The notes under the pieces are model-generated. The model was not told the origin of the DNA, did not search any database, and saw only the letters and a list, made by a program, of their open reading frames with translations. Below are positions 53,888-62,447 of a stretch of DNA of 64,000 bases, one piece after another. The translations under genes and the position numbers were made by a program. Numbering within the stretch: position 1 is the stretch's first letter; every line of letters begins with the position of its first letter. This stretch comes from Flavobacterium tagetis (GTDB taxonomy: Bacteria; Bacteroidota; Bacteroidia; Flavobacteriales; Flavobacteriaceae): the NCBI RefSeq assembly GCF_016735615.1, contig NZ_JAERSF010000001.1, positions 124,001-188,000 on the forward strand, read 5' to 3'.

Positions 53888-54664
53888 ATGACACAGATTA
53901 TTTATGATGGAAGTTATGAAGGCTGGCTAACAGCTGTTTTTGAAATCTACGAATACAAACTAAAAGATATTGTTTTTGCCAAAGAAGAGATTTCAAACAC
54001 TTTACTTTTCTCCAACACACATTCTATAACAACTGATAGCGTAAAAGCAAATCGTGTTTTGAATGGCTTGCAACAGCGTCTTTCTCATCACGGTTTCAAT
54101 AATCTTTATTTTGCTTTTTTATCTGAATTGGATCAGATTGAAGAAATCTTATTTCGATTTGTTGAATATTCTTTTTCAAGTCCAATCAATATTGAAGGAG
54201 ATTTAAGCCGAAGCGAGGTTTTAAATGTAAAAAAAGCAGCACATTTAACTGGAAAAGAAAGTCATAGAATGAAAGCTTTTGTTCGCTTTAAACTAACAAA
54301 AGACAGACTGTATTATGCCATCATAGAACCCGATTGTGATGTTTTACCGCTTATCGAACAGCATTTTAAAAACCGCTATGCCGACCAACGTTGGCTGATT
54401 TACGATTCAAAACGCAAATACGGAATTTATTATGACCTTGAAAATGTTTCAACAGTTGAAATGCAATTTGAATCAAGTCCGTCTTCCAGTTTTCTAGCCG
54501 AAATAAATGATGAAAACGAAGAATTTTTCGAGAATTTATGGCGAAATTATTTCAAAAGTGTCAATATTGAATCCAGGAAAAATACCAAACTTCACATCAA
54601 ACACATGCCAAAACGATACTGGAAAAACCTGACGGAGAAAATCCCAAACCTCAACAAAAAATGA
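53888..54664 (+). CDS. TIGR03915 family putative DNA-repair protein (radical SAM partner)
   Basis: 258 residues. Begins IIYDGSYEGWLTAVFEIYEYK, as in the TIGR03915/DUF4130 family that is nearly always beside the radical SAM gene; it contains LTGKESHRMKAFVRFKLTKD and a basic C-terminus (MPKRYWKNLTEKIPNLNKK). No signal peptide. The molecular role is unproven; in other bacteria the homologue is fused to a uracil-DNA-glycosylase-like domain, which is absent here. Confidence 0.88.
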   Translation: MTQIIYDGSYEGWLTAVFEIYEYKLKDIVFAKEEISNTLLFSNTHSITTDSVKANRVLNGLQQRLSHHGFNNLYFAFLSELDQIEEILFRFVEYSFSSPINIEGDLSRSEVLNVKKAAHLTGKESHRMKAFVRFKLTKDRLYYAIIEPDCDVLPLIEQHFKNRYADQRWLIYDSKRKYGIYYDLENVSTVEMQFESSPSSSFLAEINDENEEFFENLWRNYFKSVNIESRKNTKLHIKHMPKRYWKNLTEKIPNLNKK

Positions 54665-54704
54665 TATTATCTAATCCGATAGGTTCAAATCAAAAATATA
54701 CTTT

Positions 54705-54842
54705 TAACACATAGAGACATAGATTTTTGCACCAAAAAAGAAAGCAAAAGAAACAAGTTTCAACACATAGATAAACTATGTGCATTAAAATTAGTGAAAC
54801 GCCTTTTTTTTAAGACTTCAAAAACTATGTCTGTATGTGTTA
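54705..54842. repeat. Inverted-repeat intergenic element
   Basis: Outer arms TAACACATAGAGACATAG (54705-54722) and CTATGTCTGTATGTGTTA (54825-54842) match at 17 of 18 bases. An inner CACATAG / CTATGTG hairpin lies near 54766. I recall such ACACATAGA repeats between genes in Flavobacterium. It may also act as a terminator. No gene is present. Confidence 0.65.
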
Positions 54843-54862
54843 AAATACTTTAGACAAAGATA

Positions 54863-56329
54863 TTATTTACTTTTTTTAAGCGCATCCAGCAATTCTACCA
54901 TATCGACTACAGCATAAGTAGAGCAATAATCTGATACGGCATATGGCAAAATTAAACTGTTGTTATGAATAATCGCTCCACAAGAATACACCACATTTGG
55001 CACATATCCTTCTCGCTCATCTTCTAAAGGGGAAAGCAAAGGTTCTGTAAGTCTTCCTATTTCTTTTGAGGGATCATCAAGATCAAATAGCGAAGCACCA
55101 ATACAATAGCGTCTCATTGTACCAACTCCATGCGTAATGACAAGCCAGCCTTCCTCTGTCCATAATGGAGAACCACAATTTCCAATCTGAGTTAATTCCC
55201 AATTAAATTTAGGTTTTTGCAAAAGAATTGGTGTGTTCCATTGTGTTACACGATCAGAATACATAATATAATTGTTCACTCCATCAATTCTCGCTAGCAT
55301 GGCATATTTACCTTTTATTTTTCGAGGAAACAAAGCCAGATTTTTATTCTGAGCGCCTTCTCCATGAAGTGGCATAACTCTAAAACTATAAAAATCTTCA
55401 GTAGAAATTAATTTGGGAAGTATTGTATGTCCGTTATAAGCTGTATAAGTTGCCATAACACGATCTGAACCGTTATCATCAACAAAACGCACAAAACGAG
55501 CATCTTCTATTCCGCGACTTTCAGAATCAGAAATCGGAAAAATGACACGTTCTGTTATATCCGAATCGTGTTTGAACTGCAAATCGTAAAAAGAATTCGC
55601 CAGCCACAATATTTCTTCTAGGGCAACTTTTCTTTCTTCTCTAATTAAAGGATCTTTTAAAGCTTCAATAAGCGTGTTTTTCAGCACAGCAAATTCAAAT
55701 TCCTCAGGAAGATCCTGCATAATCTGAGCGATATATTTATCAGTTGTATGCATTTCATACAGCTTGGTCAAAAATCGCTCTTTATTAAACAATGTTTTAT
55801 GTTCGATTTCTGCCTGATCAATATGATTTCCTATCTTCATAATGTGCAGATTATTGTCACGGTCTAAAATGGCTCTTCTAAAAACAATCGATGAAATATG
55901 GCCTTCGCCCGTTGCACGAAAAGAAATAATTACTCTCATTTCTCCCGCTTCAAGCCCCGTTTGATCAAAATCTTCTACGATAGACGGATTAAAAATCGCA
56001 GCCGATTCTATGGCATATTCCATTGTGCAATAAGACCCAATAAGCATTTTGCGGTCTAGAGATAAAGCTTCATAGTCAATCTGCATTTCCTCTATTATAG
56101 GACGAATTCTTTCGCAGTGTCTAAAAAATACAGCCGAGATATTTCGATGCCTTCTGGCAAATTCGCGAAGTGTCTGCTCCAAAGTCTGCAGTACTTGTTT
56201 CTCATCCAACATCATTATCCGAAGCACCATTTGCTGGGTCCTTTCCTGCCCATTCATAAAATATCGGGCAACAACTCTTTTAGAATCTGGCAACAACTTT
56301 ACATTTTTTCGAACTACGGATACTCGCAT
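54863..56329 (-). CDS. Glycoside hydrolase/phosphorylase family 130
   Basis: 488 residues. The five-bladed propeller segments and active-site region are visible: FPISDSESRGIEDARFVRF (proton-donor Asp in GIEDAR), then NKNLALFPRKIKGKYAMLAR, and a long C-terminal part with ELTQIGNCGSPLWTEEGWLV. GH130 enzymes split beta-mannosides, often with phosphate. An extra N-terminal helical region of about 170 residues is found in some members. No signal peptide, so it acts inside the cell. Its sugar substrate cannot be told. Confidence 0.85.
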   Translation of the reverse strand: MRVSVVRKNVKLLPDSKRVVARYFMNGQERTQQMVLRIMMLDEKQVLQTLEQTLREFARRHRNISAVFFRHCERIRPIIEEMQIDYEALSLDRKMLIGSYCTMEYAIESAAIFNPSIVEDFDQTGLEAGEMRVIISFRATGEGHISSIVFRRAILDRDNNLHIMKIGNHIDQAEIEHKTLFNKERFLTKLYEMHTTDKYIAQIMQDLPEEFEFAVLKNTLIEALKDPLIREERKVALEEILWLANSFYDLQFKHDSDITERVIFPISDSESRGIEDARFVRFVDDNGSDRVMATYTAYNGHTILPKLISTEDFYSFRVMPLHGEGAQNKNLALFPRKIKGKYAMLARIDGVNNYIMYSDRVTQWNTPILLQKPKFNWELTQIGNCGSPLWTEEGWLVITHGVGTMRRYCIGASLFDLDDPSKEIGRLTEPLLSPLEDEREGYVPNVVYSCGAIIHNNSLILPYAVSDYCSTYAVVDMVELLDALKKSK

Positions 56330-56517
56330 AACTGGAAATTTTATGATAACATCATTAAAGGAATCATTTATTACACAACAAGTTAGTGAATTTTGTTAAA
56401 GAAAAAAACTTAATTTTTTATTAAACTTTGAATTGGTATATAATTGAAGGTTTTATTCGTACCCATTTCATCAAAACTTTTTTCATAATTTCGTCTTTAA
56501 ACCAGCAGTTTAAAACC

Positions 56518-57057
56518 ATGAAGAATAAAGTTAAACTTTTGAGAGAAGAAAAAAACATGACTCAAAATGAACTTGCCGAAAAATCGGGTCTTTCATTACG
56601 AACCATTCAGAGAATTGAAGCTGGAAGCATTCTTAAAGGTTTTACCTTAAAAACAATTGCCGAAGCTCTAGAAACCAATCCCGAAAATCTTATTTTCAAA
56701 AAGGAAAGCGTCCAAATAGAAAGAGCCAAACTGATTAATCTTTCTGTTTTATCTGGGCTTATCATTCCGTTTGGGAGCATCATTTTTCCTTTAATTTTAA
56801 CCTACAAAACTAAAGATGAAACAAACAAAGAATTAGGAAAACAAATTGCAAGTGTTCAAATTGTCTTAAGCCTTGTGATTTCTCTTTTAATGATTTTAAG
56901 TCCGTTTATCCAAAAAATATTTACTTTAAAATTTCCTCTTTTTATTATTCCTTTAATTGCATATTTGGGCTTAAAACTCCTGATTGTTTTTCTAAACGGA
57001 ATCAGTTTAAACCAAAAACAAGAGTTATCTATAAAACTGAAAAACAACTTCTTATAA
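56518..57057 (+). CDS. XRE-type regulator with membrane domain
   Basis: 179 residues from the ATG at 56518 (MKNKVKLLREEKNMTQNELA); the longer frame starts with TTG and is unlikely. Residues 1-60 are an XRE helix-turn-helix (LAEKSGLSLRTIQRIEAGS). The remainder holds three to four hydrophobic helices (about 80-165), as in DUF4870-like membrane proteins. It may sense a membrane signal. It lies 88 bases before a retropepsin-like gene on the same strand. Confidence 0.82.
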   Translation: MKNKVKLLREEKNMTQNELAEKSGLSLRTIQRIEAGSILKGFTLKTIAEALETNPENLIFKKESVQIERAKLINLSVLSGLIIPFGSIIFPLILTYKTKDETNKELGKQIASVQIVLSLVISLLMILSPFIQKIFTLKFPLFIIPLIAYLGLKLLIVFLNGISLNQKQELSIKLKNNFL

Positions 57058-57145
57058 TTCAAGTCATAAAAATGGCGTAAAACTGTCGTATTGTTTTCGC
57101 ACGAAAATCGGAATTGAAATCCGAATCTTGCAGAAAAAACAGACC

Positions 57146-58084
57146 ATGAAATTATTTAAGAAAATTGCATTCGTATTTTTAGCTATTATCGTTTTATTCT
57201 TGATCGGAGGATATTTTTATTTTCAAAAGAAATTTACTCCGCCAGAAAACTATTTAAATGTTTCAGGAGTTGCAGAAAATATTCCGGCAAAATGGATTTC
57301 GAGCAACGGCAACTCCCATTCTGCTCTACTTTTACCTGTTAAAATAAAAGAAATCAATCAGACTTTCTATATGCAATTTGATTCGGGTTCGCCTATTACT
57401 GTTTTTTACAAAAAATCAGTAGAATCAATTGCAGCAAAATTTCAAAATCAACTGATCATTTGCAATGAAAACTCCTCAATTTCTACTGCTTTTACAATTG
57501 GAAAAATGAATATATCTTCAGATAATTTTGAAGTTTTGAATTATGGTGAAAAAATCAATTTTGACGATTTAAAAGCCGTGGACATAATCGGTACAATTGG
57601 AACCGATTTATTAGAAAAACGTGTTACTGTTTTAGATTTCAAGAACAATCAATGTTCATTCATCGAAAAAATCAAAGAAGATGATTTCACCGATTTTGAA
57701 TTCAAAAAACGTAAAATACTCATTCCTTCCGTTATCGAAAATGAAAAACTAAAACTGCTATATGATTCTGGAACTAGCGGTTATGAACTCATTACAACAA
57801 AAGAAATCTGGCAGCAATACCGCAATAAAAACAGTAAGATAAAAACCGAAAAAGGAAATTCGTGGGGAAATACTTTGAGTGTTTATTCCGCTTCCGCGAA
57901 AAAGAAAATACAATTTAGAAAAATAACATTGAACCTTTCTGAAGTTACTTATATCGAAGGCACTTCAGATCTTCAAAAATTCTTGATGAAACGTTCTGGA
58001 ATGCAGGGAATGATTGGCAACAAACTTTTCCTGAACCACAAATTGATTCTAGACTGCAAAAACGAAAAATTCAAATTGGAATAA
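57146..58084 (+). CDS. Retropepsin-like aspartyl protease, membrane-anchored
   Basis: 312 residues from the ATG at 57146 (MKLFKKIAFVFLAIIVLFLI); the frame upstream starts at TTG. One membrane helix at about 7-26, then a periplasmic part with two Asp-Ser-Gly motifs, D79-S-G81 (MQFDSGSPITVFY) and D207-S-G209 (LLYDSGTSGYELI), and IIGTIGTDLLEKRVTVLDFK between them. Each motif is typical of one lobe of an aspartyl protease, so the pair could form a full active site. Substrate unknown. Confidence 0.78.
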   Translation: MKLFKKIAFVFLAIIVLFLIGGYFYFQKKFTPPENYLNVSGVAENIPAKWISSNGNSHSALLLPVKIKEINQTFYMQFDSGSPITVFYKKSVESIAAKFQNQLIICNENSSISTAFTIGKMNISSDNFEVLNYGEKINFDDLKAVDIIGTIGTDLLEKRVTVLDFKNNQCSFIEKIKEDDFTDFEFKKRKILIPSVIENEKLKLLYDSGTSGYELITTKEIWQQYRNKNSKIKTEKGNSWGNTLSVYSASAKKKIQFRKITLNLSEVTYIEGTSDLQKFLMKRSGMQGMIGNKLFLNHKLILDCKNEKFKLE

Positions 58085-58113
58085 AAAGTAAAATTCTATA
58101 ATATTAAGTGTTT

Positions 58114-58356
58114 TTAAGAATTGATTTCAATGATGTTTTTGACGCTCTCAATAAAAGTTTCGGTCTCTTTAATTTCTTGTTTTATCAATTGATAATGGTC
58201 AGATAAATTGTGCTGTTCCATCATATCTTTTTTTAGATAATTAATCATCGATTCTAGACTTCGCGTGTCTTTTTGATCTTGCCTTTTTAATTCGCGCTGT
58301 TTGCTTTCCAGATATTTTAAAGTCTCTGCTAACTTTTGAACGTTTAATTTTCTCAA
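58114..58356 (-). CDS. Hypothetical small coiled-coil protein, 80 residues
   Basis: Not recognised. Almost wholly helical and charged (LAETLKYLESKQRELKRQDQKD), so it likely forms a coiled coil. No motif, signal or membrane segment. It ends 30 bases from the convergent retropepsin-like gene. Confidence 0.6.
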   Translation of the reverse strand: MRKLNVQKLAETLKYLESKQRELKRQDQKDTRSLESMINYLKKDMMEQHNLSDHYQLIKQEIKETETFIESVKNIIEINS

Positions 58357-58728
58357 CCTTTTATTTTTAATAGTGATAACAATAATAGCTGGAAATGCGA
58401 AAATTCAATATGCTCCAAAAACCAATATCATTTGAATTTAACTCCGTTCCCAGCCATTATTATTGGTACTTACGAATAAATCGATTACTTGGATTTCAGA
58501 AAATTCATATTTTTTTATAATATTTCAGTTTAAAAACCAAACAACTGTTTTACAGCATTTTACATTAAAAACATAAAAAATGAAGCCAAATTATTCAGTA
58601 AAAATCACAACTTTCAGATTCTCAAAACATTACCTAAAATCATCTAAAATTGTGAATATCTATTTGAAGATTTAACTATTATTTCTGCTGTAAAATTTAT
58701 CTTTGGCATCCTTAAAATTTAAAAAGAG
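58357..58728. promoter_or_regulatory. Gene-free gap with promoter box for DUF4494 gene
   Basis: 372 bases. TATCTTTG at 58698-58705 fits TANNTTTG and lies 23 bases before the DUF4494 start. No upstream TTTG at the right spacing. A 31-codon frame at 58580-58675 was considered and rejected. No other structure was seen. Confidence 0.4.
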
Positions 58729-59274
58729 ATGAGCGCAACTTGGTACGAATGCAAAGTAAAATATAGAAAGACAGATGAAACTGGAGGACAAAAAGTTTTA
58801 ACCGAGCCTTATTTGGTCGATGCTTTGTCTTATACAGAAGCTGAAAAAAGAATGACTGAGGAAATGGCCGCTTATACTAGTGAAGAATTTAAAATCACGG
58901 CTATAAAAGTGGCAAATTATGCCGAAATTCATCCTTTTGAAAACGCGGACAGATGGTTTAAATCTAAAATCACTTTAATCGCTTATGATGAAGAAAGCGG
59001 TAAAGAAAGAAAAACAAGCATGTATATGCTAGTTCAGGCAAATGATGTTCGCGAAGCTTATGACAATACACTTCACATAATGAAAAATACAATGGGCGAA
59101 TATTCTATTCCTGCTATTACAGAAACACCAATTATGGATGTTTTCCCTTATTTCAGCGGTGAAGAAGGCGAAACAGAAATGCTGGAAAGATTTAATGCAC
59201 TGAAAGCGTCTAAACCAGAAAAGCCAGAAGCAGAAATTATCGACCACATGGAATTTGAAACTGTCGAGGAATAA
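58729..59274 (+). CDS. DUF4494 domain protein
   Basis: 181 residues. It begins TWYECKVKYRKTDETGGQKV and continues with VDALSYTEAEKRMTEEMA, ADRWFKSKITLIAYDEESGK and PAITETPIMDVFPYF, as in DUF4494, a soluble family common in Bacteroidota. There is no signal peptide and no known activity. Its strict conservation in this phylum suggests a housekeeping or phage-related role, but nothing here decides it. Confidence 0.9.
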   Translation: MSATWYECKVKYRKTDETGGQKVLTEPYLVDALSYTEAEKRMTEEMAAYTSEEFKITAIKVANYAEIHPFENADRWFKSKITLIAYDEESGKERKTSMYMLVQANDVREAYDNTLHIMKNTMGEYSIPAITETPIMDVFPYFSGEEGETEMLERFNALKASKPEKPEAEIIDHMEFETVEE

Positions 59275-59313
59275 GACCTTTCGATCAAAGATATTTTCTG
59301 AAAATTTGAAAAT

Positions 59314-59349
59314 AAAAAAAGCAAAATAGATTTCTATTTTGCTTTTTTT
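59314..59349. terminator. Bidirectional hairpin terminator
   Basis: Perfect 16-base stem AAAAAAAGCAAAATAG / CTATTTTGCTTTTTTT with loop ATTT, between two convergent genes. Confidence 0.85.
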
Positions 59350-59363
59350 ATTTTTAAGCTATT

Positions 59364-59783
59364 TCAATAAAGCATTTTTGCCAATGGCGTCACTGCCGAA
59401 GCTGATTTGGGCAATAAGGATGTAAGTGCATCAAATTGTGTTGGACTAATATTCTTTTTCATTTTGGATATAAAAGATTCTCTAGTCGTGGTCATTTTAG
59501 AAGTATAACCTGCCTTGTCAGTAGCCATTGTAGGCAAAATATTCTTCTTTTTGTTTAGAGTCTCATTTACCAATGAATTTACAATCGGTTTTTGAGCATC
59601 TGTTAATTTCAATTTTGGAGATAGTACCCCCATAACCTGATTCGCTAAACTAGCAACATCAAAACCGGGTACTGCCGCTGTCGACGCCTTACTTGCCGCT
59701 TTTGTAACATCTCCTATACTTTGTGCATTTGTAAATGAAATTGTCCCTAAAAAGACAACTAAAATCAATAATTTCTTTTTCAT
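59364..59783 (-). CDS. Secreted small helical protein
   Basis: 139 residues with a signal peptide (MKKKLLILVVFLGTISFTNAQ). The mature part is helical, with SPKLKLTDAQKPIVNSLVNE and KKNISPTQFDALTSLLPK, which recall L-T-x-x-Q-type periplasmic proteins but lack a full motif. Not otherwise recognised. It is convergent with DUF4494. Confidence 0.65.
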   Translation of the reverse strand: MKKKLLILVVFLGTISFTNAQSIGDVTKAASKASTAAVPGFDVASLANQVMGVLSPKLKLTDAQKPIVNSLVNETLNKKKNILPTMATDKAGYTSKMTTTRESFISKMKKNISPTQFDALTSLLPKSASAVTPLAKMLY

Positions 59784-60013
59784 GGTATTTTCTTTTAAAG
59801 TTATTTGCTTGATAATAAAGGTAATAAAAATCTTAATCCAACTAACACTTGAAAATTATAAATATCTAAACATCTGCACTTTACTTCTTTTTATTCAAAA
59901 ACATTCCCAATATTCAAAAATCAAAATAAGTCCTATCTTAGCTACAGAATTACGTGTTGATTTGAAACCACTTACAGCACAAAACCAAACAAGCCTAAGA
60001 AACCAAAATCTAC

Positions 60014-61546
60014 ATGAACAAAAGAACACTTATTTTAATTGGGTTTATCATTTTAAAATTTGCACTTCAATGTGTTTTAGTGAGTCCAGAATACGATTTG
60101 CAACGCGATGAATATCTGCATCTGGATCAAGCGCATCATTTGGCTTGGGGCTATTTGTCTGTTCCGCCAGTTACTTCTTGGTTTTCGTATATTATTTATC
60201 TACTCGGAAATTCAGTTTTCTGGATCAAATTCTTCCCTGCCCTATTTGGCGCTTTGACGCTTTTGGTGGTCTGGAAAACTATAGAACTTTTAAAAGGCAA
60301 TCTTTATGCTTTAATATTAGGTGCTTTATGTGTTTTGCTTTCTTGTCTTCTTCGTCTCAACACACTATATCAGCCCAATTCTTTTGATGTTTTATGTTGG
60401 ACTGCATTTTATTATTTTCTGACACAATACATTACTTCAGAAAACACAAAATGGATTTATTTCGCTGGAATAACTTTCGCCTTGGGTTTCCTGAACAAGT
60501 ACAATATCGTGTTTTTGTTTCTCGGATTAGTTCCCGCTATTTTACTTTCTAAACAACGAAAAATACTGACAAAAAAAGAGTTTTATTTTGCTCTGATTTT
60601 AGGATTAATACTAATTCTTCCGAATCTTTACTGGCAATACAGCAATTATTTTCCGATTGTACACCACATGAAAGAATTGGCCGAAACGCAATTGGTTAAT
60701 GTAGATCGAGCTAATTTTCTTAAAGAACAGATTCTCTTTTTTATCGGCGGATTATTGGTGATTTTAGCTGGACTTTATTCGGTATTATTTTACAAACCCT
60801 TCAAAAACTATCAGTTGTTTTTTGCAACATTTGTTTTCACTCTTTTGATTTTTATTTACTTCAAAGCAAAAGCCTATTATGCAATCGGATTATATCCAAT
60901 ATACATTGCTTTTGGAGCTGTTTTTTTATCGGAAATTTTAAACAACGGATGGAAACGTTTTCTAAAGCCTGTTTTTATCTTACTTCCGTTATTGTTTTTT
61001 ATTCCGATGTACAACATTGCTTTTCCAAATAAAAGTCCAGAATATATGGTAGCGCATTCAGAGAAATATAAAAAAATGGGAATGCTTCGCTGGGAAGACG
61101 GAAAAGATCATCATTTGCCTCAGGATTTTGCTGACATGTTGGGTTGGAAAGAATTGGCCAGAAAAACAGATTCGCTTTACGCATTATTACCCAACCAGAA
61201 AGAAACTATTGTTCTTTGCGATAATTACGGACAAGCTGGCGCAATTAATTATTATACTAAAAAGGGAATAAAAGCGGTTTCTTTCAACGCTGATTATCTG
61301 AATTGGTTTGATCTCAGCATTAAATACAAAAACTTGATCCGTATTAAGGATTTCGAAGAGAATGACGAAGAAATGAAAGAAACAAGTCCGTATTTTGAAT
61401 CTTCGGTTATTGGAGGAGAGGTTAGAAATCAATATGCAAGAGGATATCGTGCTACGATTTTTGTTTTCACGAATGCTAAAATCGATATCAATAAAAGATT
61501 AGAGCAGGAAATCAATGAAGAAAAAAACAATATCATAAATGATTAA
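60014..61546 (+). CDS. Glycosyltransferase family 39-like membrane enzyme (ArnT/PMT type)
   Basis: 510 residues with about 11-12 hydrophobic helices. The first loop carries the acidic pair DLQRDEYLHLDQ after helix 1, which in GT39/ArnT proteins binds the lipid-phosphate sugar, followed by PPVTSWFSYIIYLLGNS and LYALILGALCVLLSCLLRL. The C-terminal 150 residues face the periplasm. It should transfer a sugar from a polyprenyl-phosphate donor to lipid or protein. It overlaps the next gene by eight bases. Confidence 0.88.
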   Translation: MNKRTLILIGFIILKFALQCVLVSPEYDLQRDEYLHLDQAHHLAWGYLSVPPVTSWFSYIIYLLGNSVFWIKFFPALFGALTLLVVWKTIELLKGNLYALILGALCVLLSCLLRLNTLYQPNSFDVLCWTAFYYFLTQYITSENTKWIYFAGITFALGFLNKYNIVFLFLGLVPAILLSKQRKILTKKEFYFALILGLILILPNLYWQYSNYFPIVHHMKELAETQLVNVDRANFLKEQILFFIGGLLVILAGLYSVLFYKPFKNYQLFFATFVFTLLIFIYFKAKAYYAIGLYPIYIAFGAVFLSEILNNGWKRFLKPVFILLPLLFFIPMYNIAFPNKSPEYMVAHSEKYKKMGMLRWEDGKDHHLPQDFADMLGWKELARKTDSLYALLPNQKETIVLCDNYGQAGAINYYTKKGIKAVSFNADYLNWFDLSIKYKNLIRIKDFEENDEEMKETSPYFESSVIGGEVRNQYARGYRATIFVFTNAKIDINKRLEQEINEEKNNIIND

Positions 61547-62063
61547 TTTCAAAGACATATCTTATTTAAAAACAGGAAATCTAAAACAGCAAACCGCTTT
61601 CCATATTTTAACTCAATATAAAATTTTGGAAAATCTTGCCGAGTTTGATCCTATTTTGGTTGGCACGATTCCGATAAATATTGATATTGAAAATAGTGAT
61701 TTGGATATTGTATGCTATTGGAAAAACAAATCTGATTTTATTGAAAGAATTAAACATTTGTTCGAAAAAGAAAACCATTTTTCTATTCGAGAAATTGTAA
61801 TTGACAATCAAGAATCGGTTGTTGCAAACTTCTTTATTGAGACTTTCGAGATAGAAATATTCGGACAAAATGTTCCAACAGAACTCCAAAATGGCTACAG
61901 GCATATGGTTATTGAAGACCAAATTCTGCTTTCTAGAGACGAAAACTTTAGATTAGAGATTATAAAACTGAAAGAAAATGGCATAAAAACCGAACCTGCA
62001 TTTGCCTTGCTATTAGGCTTAAACGGAAATGTTTACCAAGAATTACTGGATTATAAAATCTAA
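61539..62063 (+). CDS. DUF4269 domain protein (nucleotidyltransferase-like)
   Basis: 174 residues. It begins INFKDISYLKTGNLKQQTAF and carries GTIPINIDIENSDLDIVCYW, a pattern like the G-S-x(n)-D-x-D metal site of nucleotidyltransferases, with KLKENGIKTEPAFALLLGL near the end, typical of DUF4269. The substrate is unknown. Its ATG overlaps the glycosyltransferase stop, so they are coupled, though a shared task is not known. Confidence 0.85.
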   Translation: MINFKDISYLKTGNLKQQTAFHILTQYKILENLAEFDPILVGTIPINIDIENSDLDIVCYWKNKSDFIERIKHLFEKENHFSIREIVIDNQESVVANFFIETFEIEIFGQNVPTELQNGYRHMVIEDQILLSRDENFRLEIIKLKENGIKTEPAFALLLGLNGNVYQELLDYKI

Positions 62064-62111
62064 GAAAAATCGTCTTTTAGAAAAATTATAAAAAATAAAG
62101 TACTAAAATTG

Positions 62112-62142
62112 TTTGCATAACCGTATTTAGTGTGTATCTTTG
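62112..62142 (+). promoter_or_regulatory. Promoter of the second initiator tRNA
   Basis: TTTG at 62112-62115, 19 bases, then TATCTTTG at 62135-62142. This is a complete match to the Bacteroidota promoter consensus. The tRNA starts 13 bases later. Confidence 0.8.
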
Positions 62143-62154
62143 CACCCGAAACAT

Positions 62155-62227
62155 CGCGGGATAGAGCAGTAGGCAGCTCGTCGGGCTCATAACCCGAAGG
62201 TCACAGGTTCGAGTCCTGTTCCCGCTA
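62155..62227 (+). tRNA. Initiator tRNA-fMet (CAT), copy 2
   Basis: 73 bases identical to the copy at 24758-24830, with the same C1 facing T72, GGG/CCC anticodon stem and no encoded CCA. The flanks are also nearly the same from the -7 box to past the terminator. Confidence 0.95.
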
Positions 62228-62233
62228 CTAAGT

Positions 62234-62266
62234 AAAAACACCACTTGAAAAAGATGGTGTTTTTTT
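62234..62266 (+). terminator. tRNA terminator, copy 2
   Basis: AAAAACACCA / TGGTGTTTTTT hairpin as after the first tRNA; only one loop base differs (A for C). Confidence 0.8.
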
Positions 62267-62279
62267 ATTTAAAATCTTG

Positions 62280-62313
62280 ACAGTTCGTCAGACTCATATC
62301 CGCCGCCGTGGGC
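62280..62313 (+). pseudogene. Shorter degenerate tRNA remnant
   Basis: ACAGTTCGTCAGACTCATAT followed by CCGCCGCCGTGGGC parallels the remnant after the first tRNA, but the T arm and acceptor are lost. Not a working tRNA. Confidence 0.55.
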
Positions 62314-62318
62314 TAAGT

Positions 62319-62350
62319 AAAAGAGCTTCAGAAAAATCTGAAGCTCTTTT
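62319..62350 (+). terminator. Hairpin of the GCTTCAG terminator family
   Basis: Perfect 14-base stem AAAAGAGCTTCAGA / TCTGAAGCTCTTTT with an AAAA loop. Confidence 0.85.
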
Positions 62351-62447
62351 ATAACTCATTTTAATATTTTAGTTTTAATATAAAAATAAAAGGTAAAAAA
62401 ATCAATAGAGTAATCTCTGAAACTTTTCTTGAGGGATTGCAAAAAAA

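Noticed and set aside
58580..58675. 31-codon frame starting MKPNYSVKI
   Set aside because: Very basic, no neighbour context, no promoter; length is within chance for this AT-rich gap.
62280..62350. Attachment site for an integrative element at the tRNA
   Set aside because: A tRNA with a nearby partial copy suggests an att site, but the partial copy is degraded, there is no integrase, and the same arrangement occurs at both tRNA copies.
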